From Pseudobutyrivibrio sp. (GTDB taxonomy: Bacteria > Bacillota_A > Clostridia > Lachnospirales > Lachnospiraceae): DNA of 5,652 nucleotides. Positions 5,639-5,652 of the stretch are shown in pieces. The first letter of the stretch is position 1, and every line of letters starts with the position of its first letter. Under the pieces are notes generated by a model. It was not told the origin of the DNA. It saw only the letters and a program-made list of their open reading frames with translations, and ran no database searches. The stretch is from contig JAILNO010000213.1 of NCBI GenBank assembly GCA_024691465.1, forward strand, positions 1 through 5,652, written 5' to 3'. The position numbers were made by a program, and so were the translations under genes.

Positions 5639-5652
5639 ATGAAGAGAAGAAT
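5639..5652 (+). CDS. Start of the next operon gene (cut by window edge)
   Basis: An ATG at 5639 lies one base after the DUF4956 stop, with GGAGG at 5625-5629 inside the end of that gene, nine bases upstream. Only Met-Lys-Arg-Arg and part of a fifth codon are visible. A basic N terminus is compatible with a signal peptide or membrane anchor. In related Firmicutes, VTC-DUF4956 pairs are often followed by a CotH-family kinase-like or other secreted protein, but nothing in these 14 bases can confirm that. Confidence 0.6.

Overview
The window looks like chromosomal DNA from an AT-rich anaerobic Firmicute, most likely a member of the Lachnospiraceae (Butyrivibrio, Pseudobutyrivibrio or Roseburia type). 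The reasons are strong AGGAGG-type ribosome binding sites, compact U-tailed terminators, a DnaJ with all expected domains, a class II (Firmicutes-type) GalT, and a VTC-domain/DUF4956 gene pair that recurs in this group. The placement is inference from protein style and gene order; no marker RNA is present. All recognisable genes are on the + strand.

Layout. Positions 1-9 read Glu-Val-stop and are probably the last codons of dnaK. A spacer of about 150 bp follows, packed with four inverted repeats, and then a complete dnaJ (164-1333). A terminator (1400-1432) separates dnaJ from a complete class II galT (1450-2943). A second terminator (2950-2988) closes galT. A membrane-bound GGDEF protein follows, whose best start is 3011; it has its own perfect TATAAT box and may be made from a leaderless mRNA. 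A third terminator (4076-4101) closes that gene. The last unit begins with a VTC-domain polyphosphate polymerase gene (4223-4918), continues 26 bp later with a DUF4956 membrane protein gene (4945-5637), and runs into a third gene that starts at 5639 and is cut by the window edge.

How the genes relate. There are four independent transcription units: chaperone (dnaK-dnaJ), galactose metabolism (galT, here without galK or galE), cyclic-di-GMP signalling (a single diguanylate cyclase), and a polyphosphate/envelope module (VTC, DUF4956 and the next gene). The first three are divided by clear hairpin terminators, and two of the inferred promoters overlap the terminator of the preceding unit. The two least routine points are the possibly leaderless diguanylate cyclase gene, whose -35 region lies inside the galT terminator, and the VTC-DUF4956 pair, whose joint function is not established. 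I see no mobile element, CRISPR array, tRNA, rRNA or clear sign of horizontal transfer.
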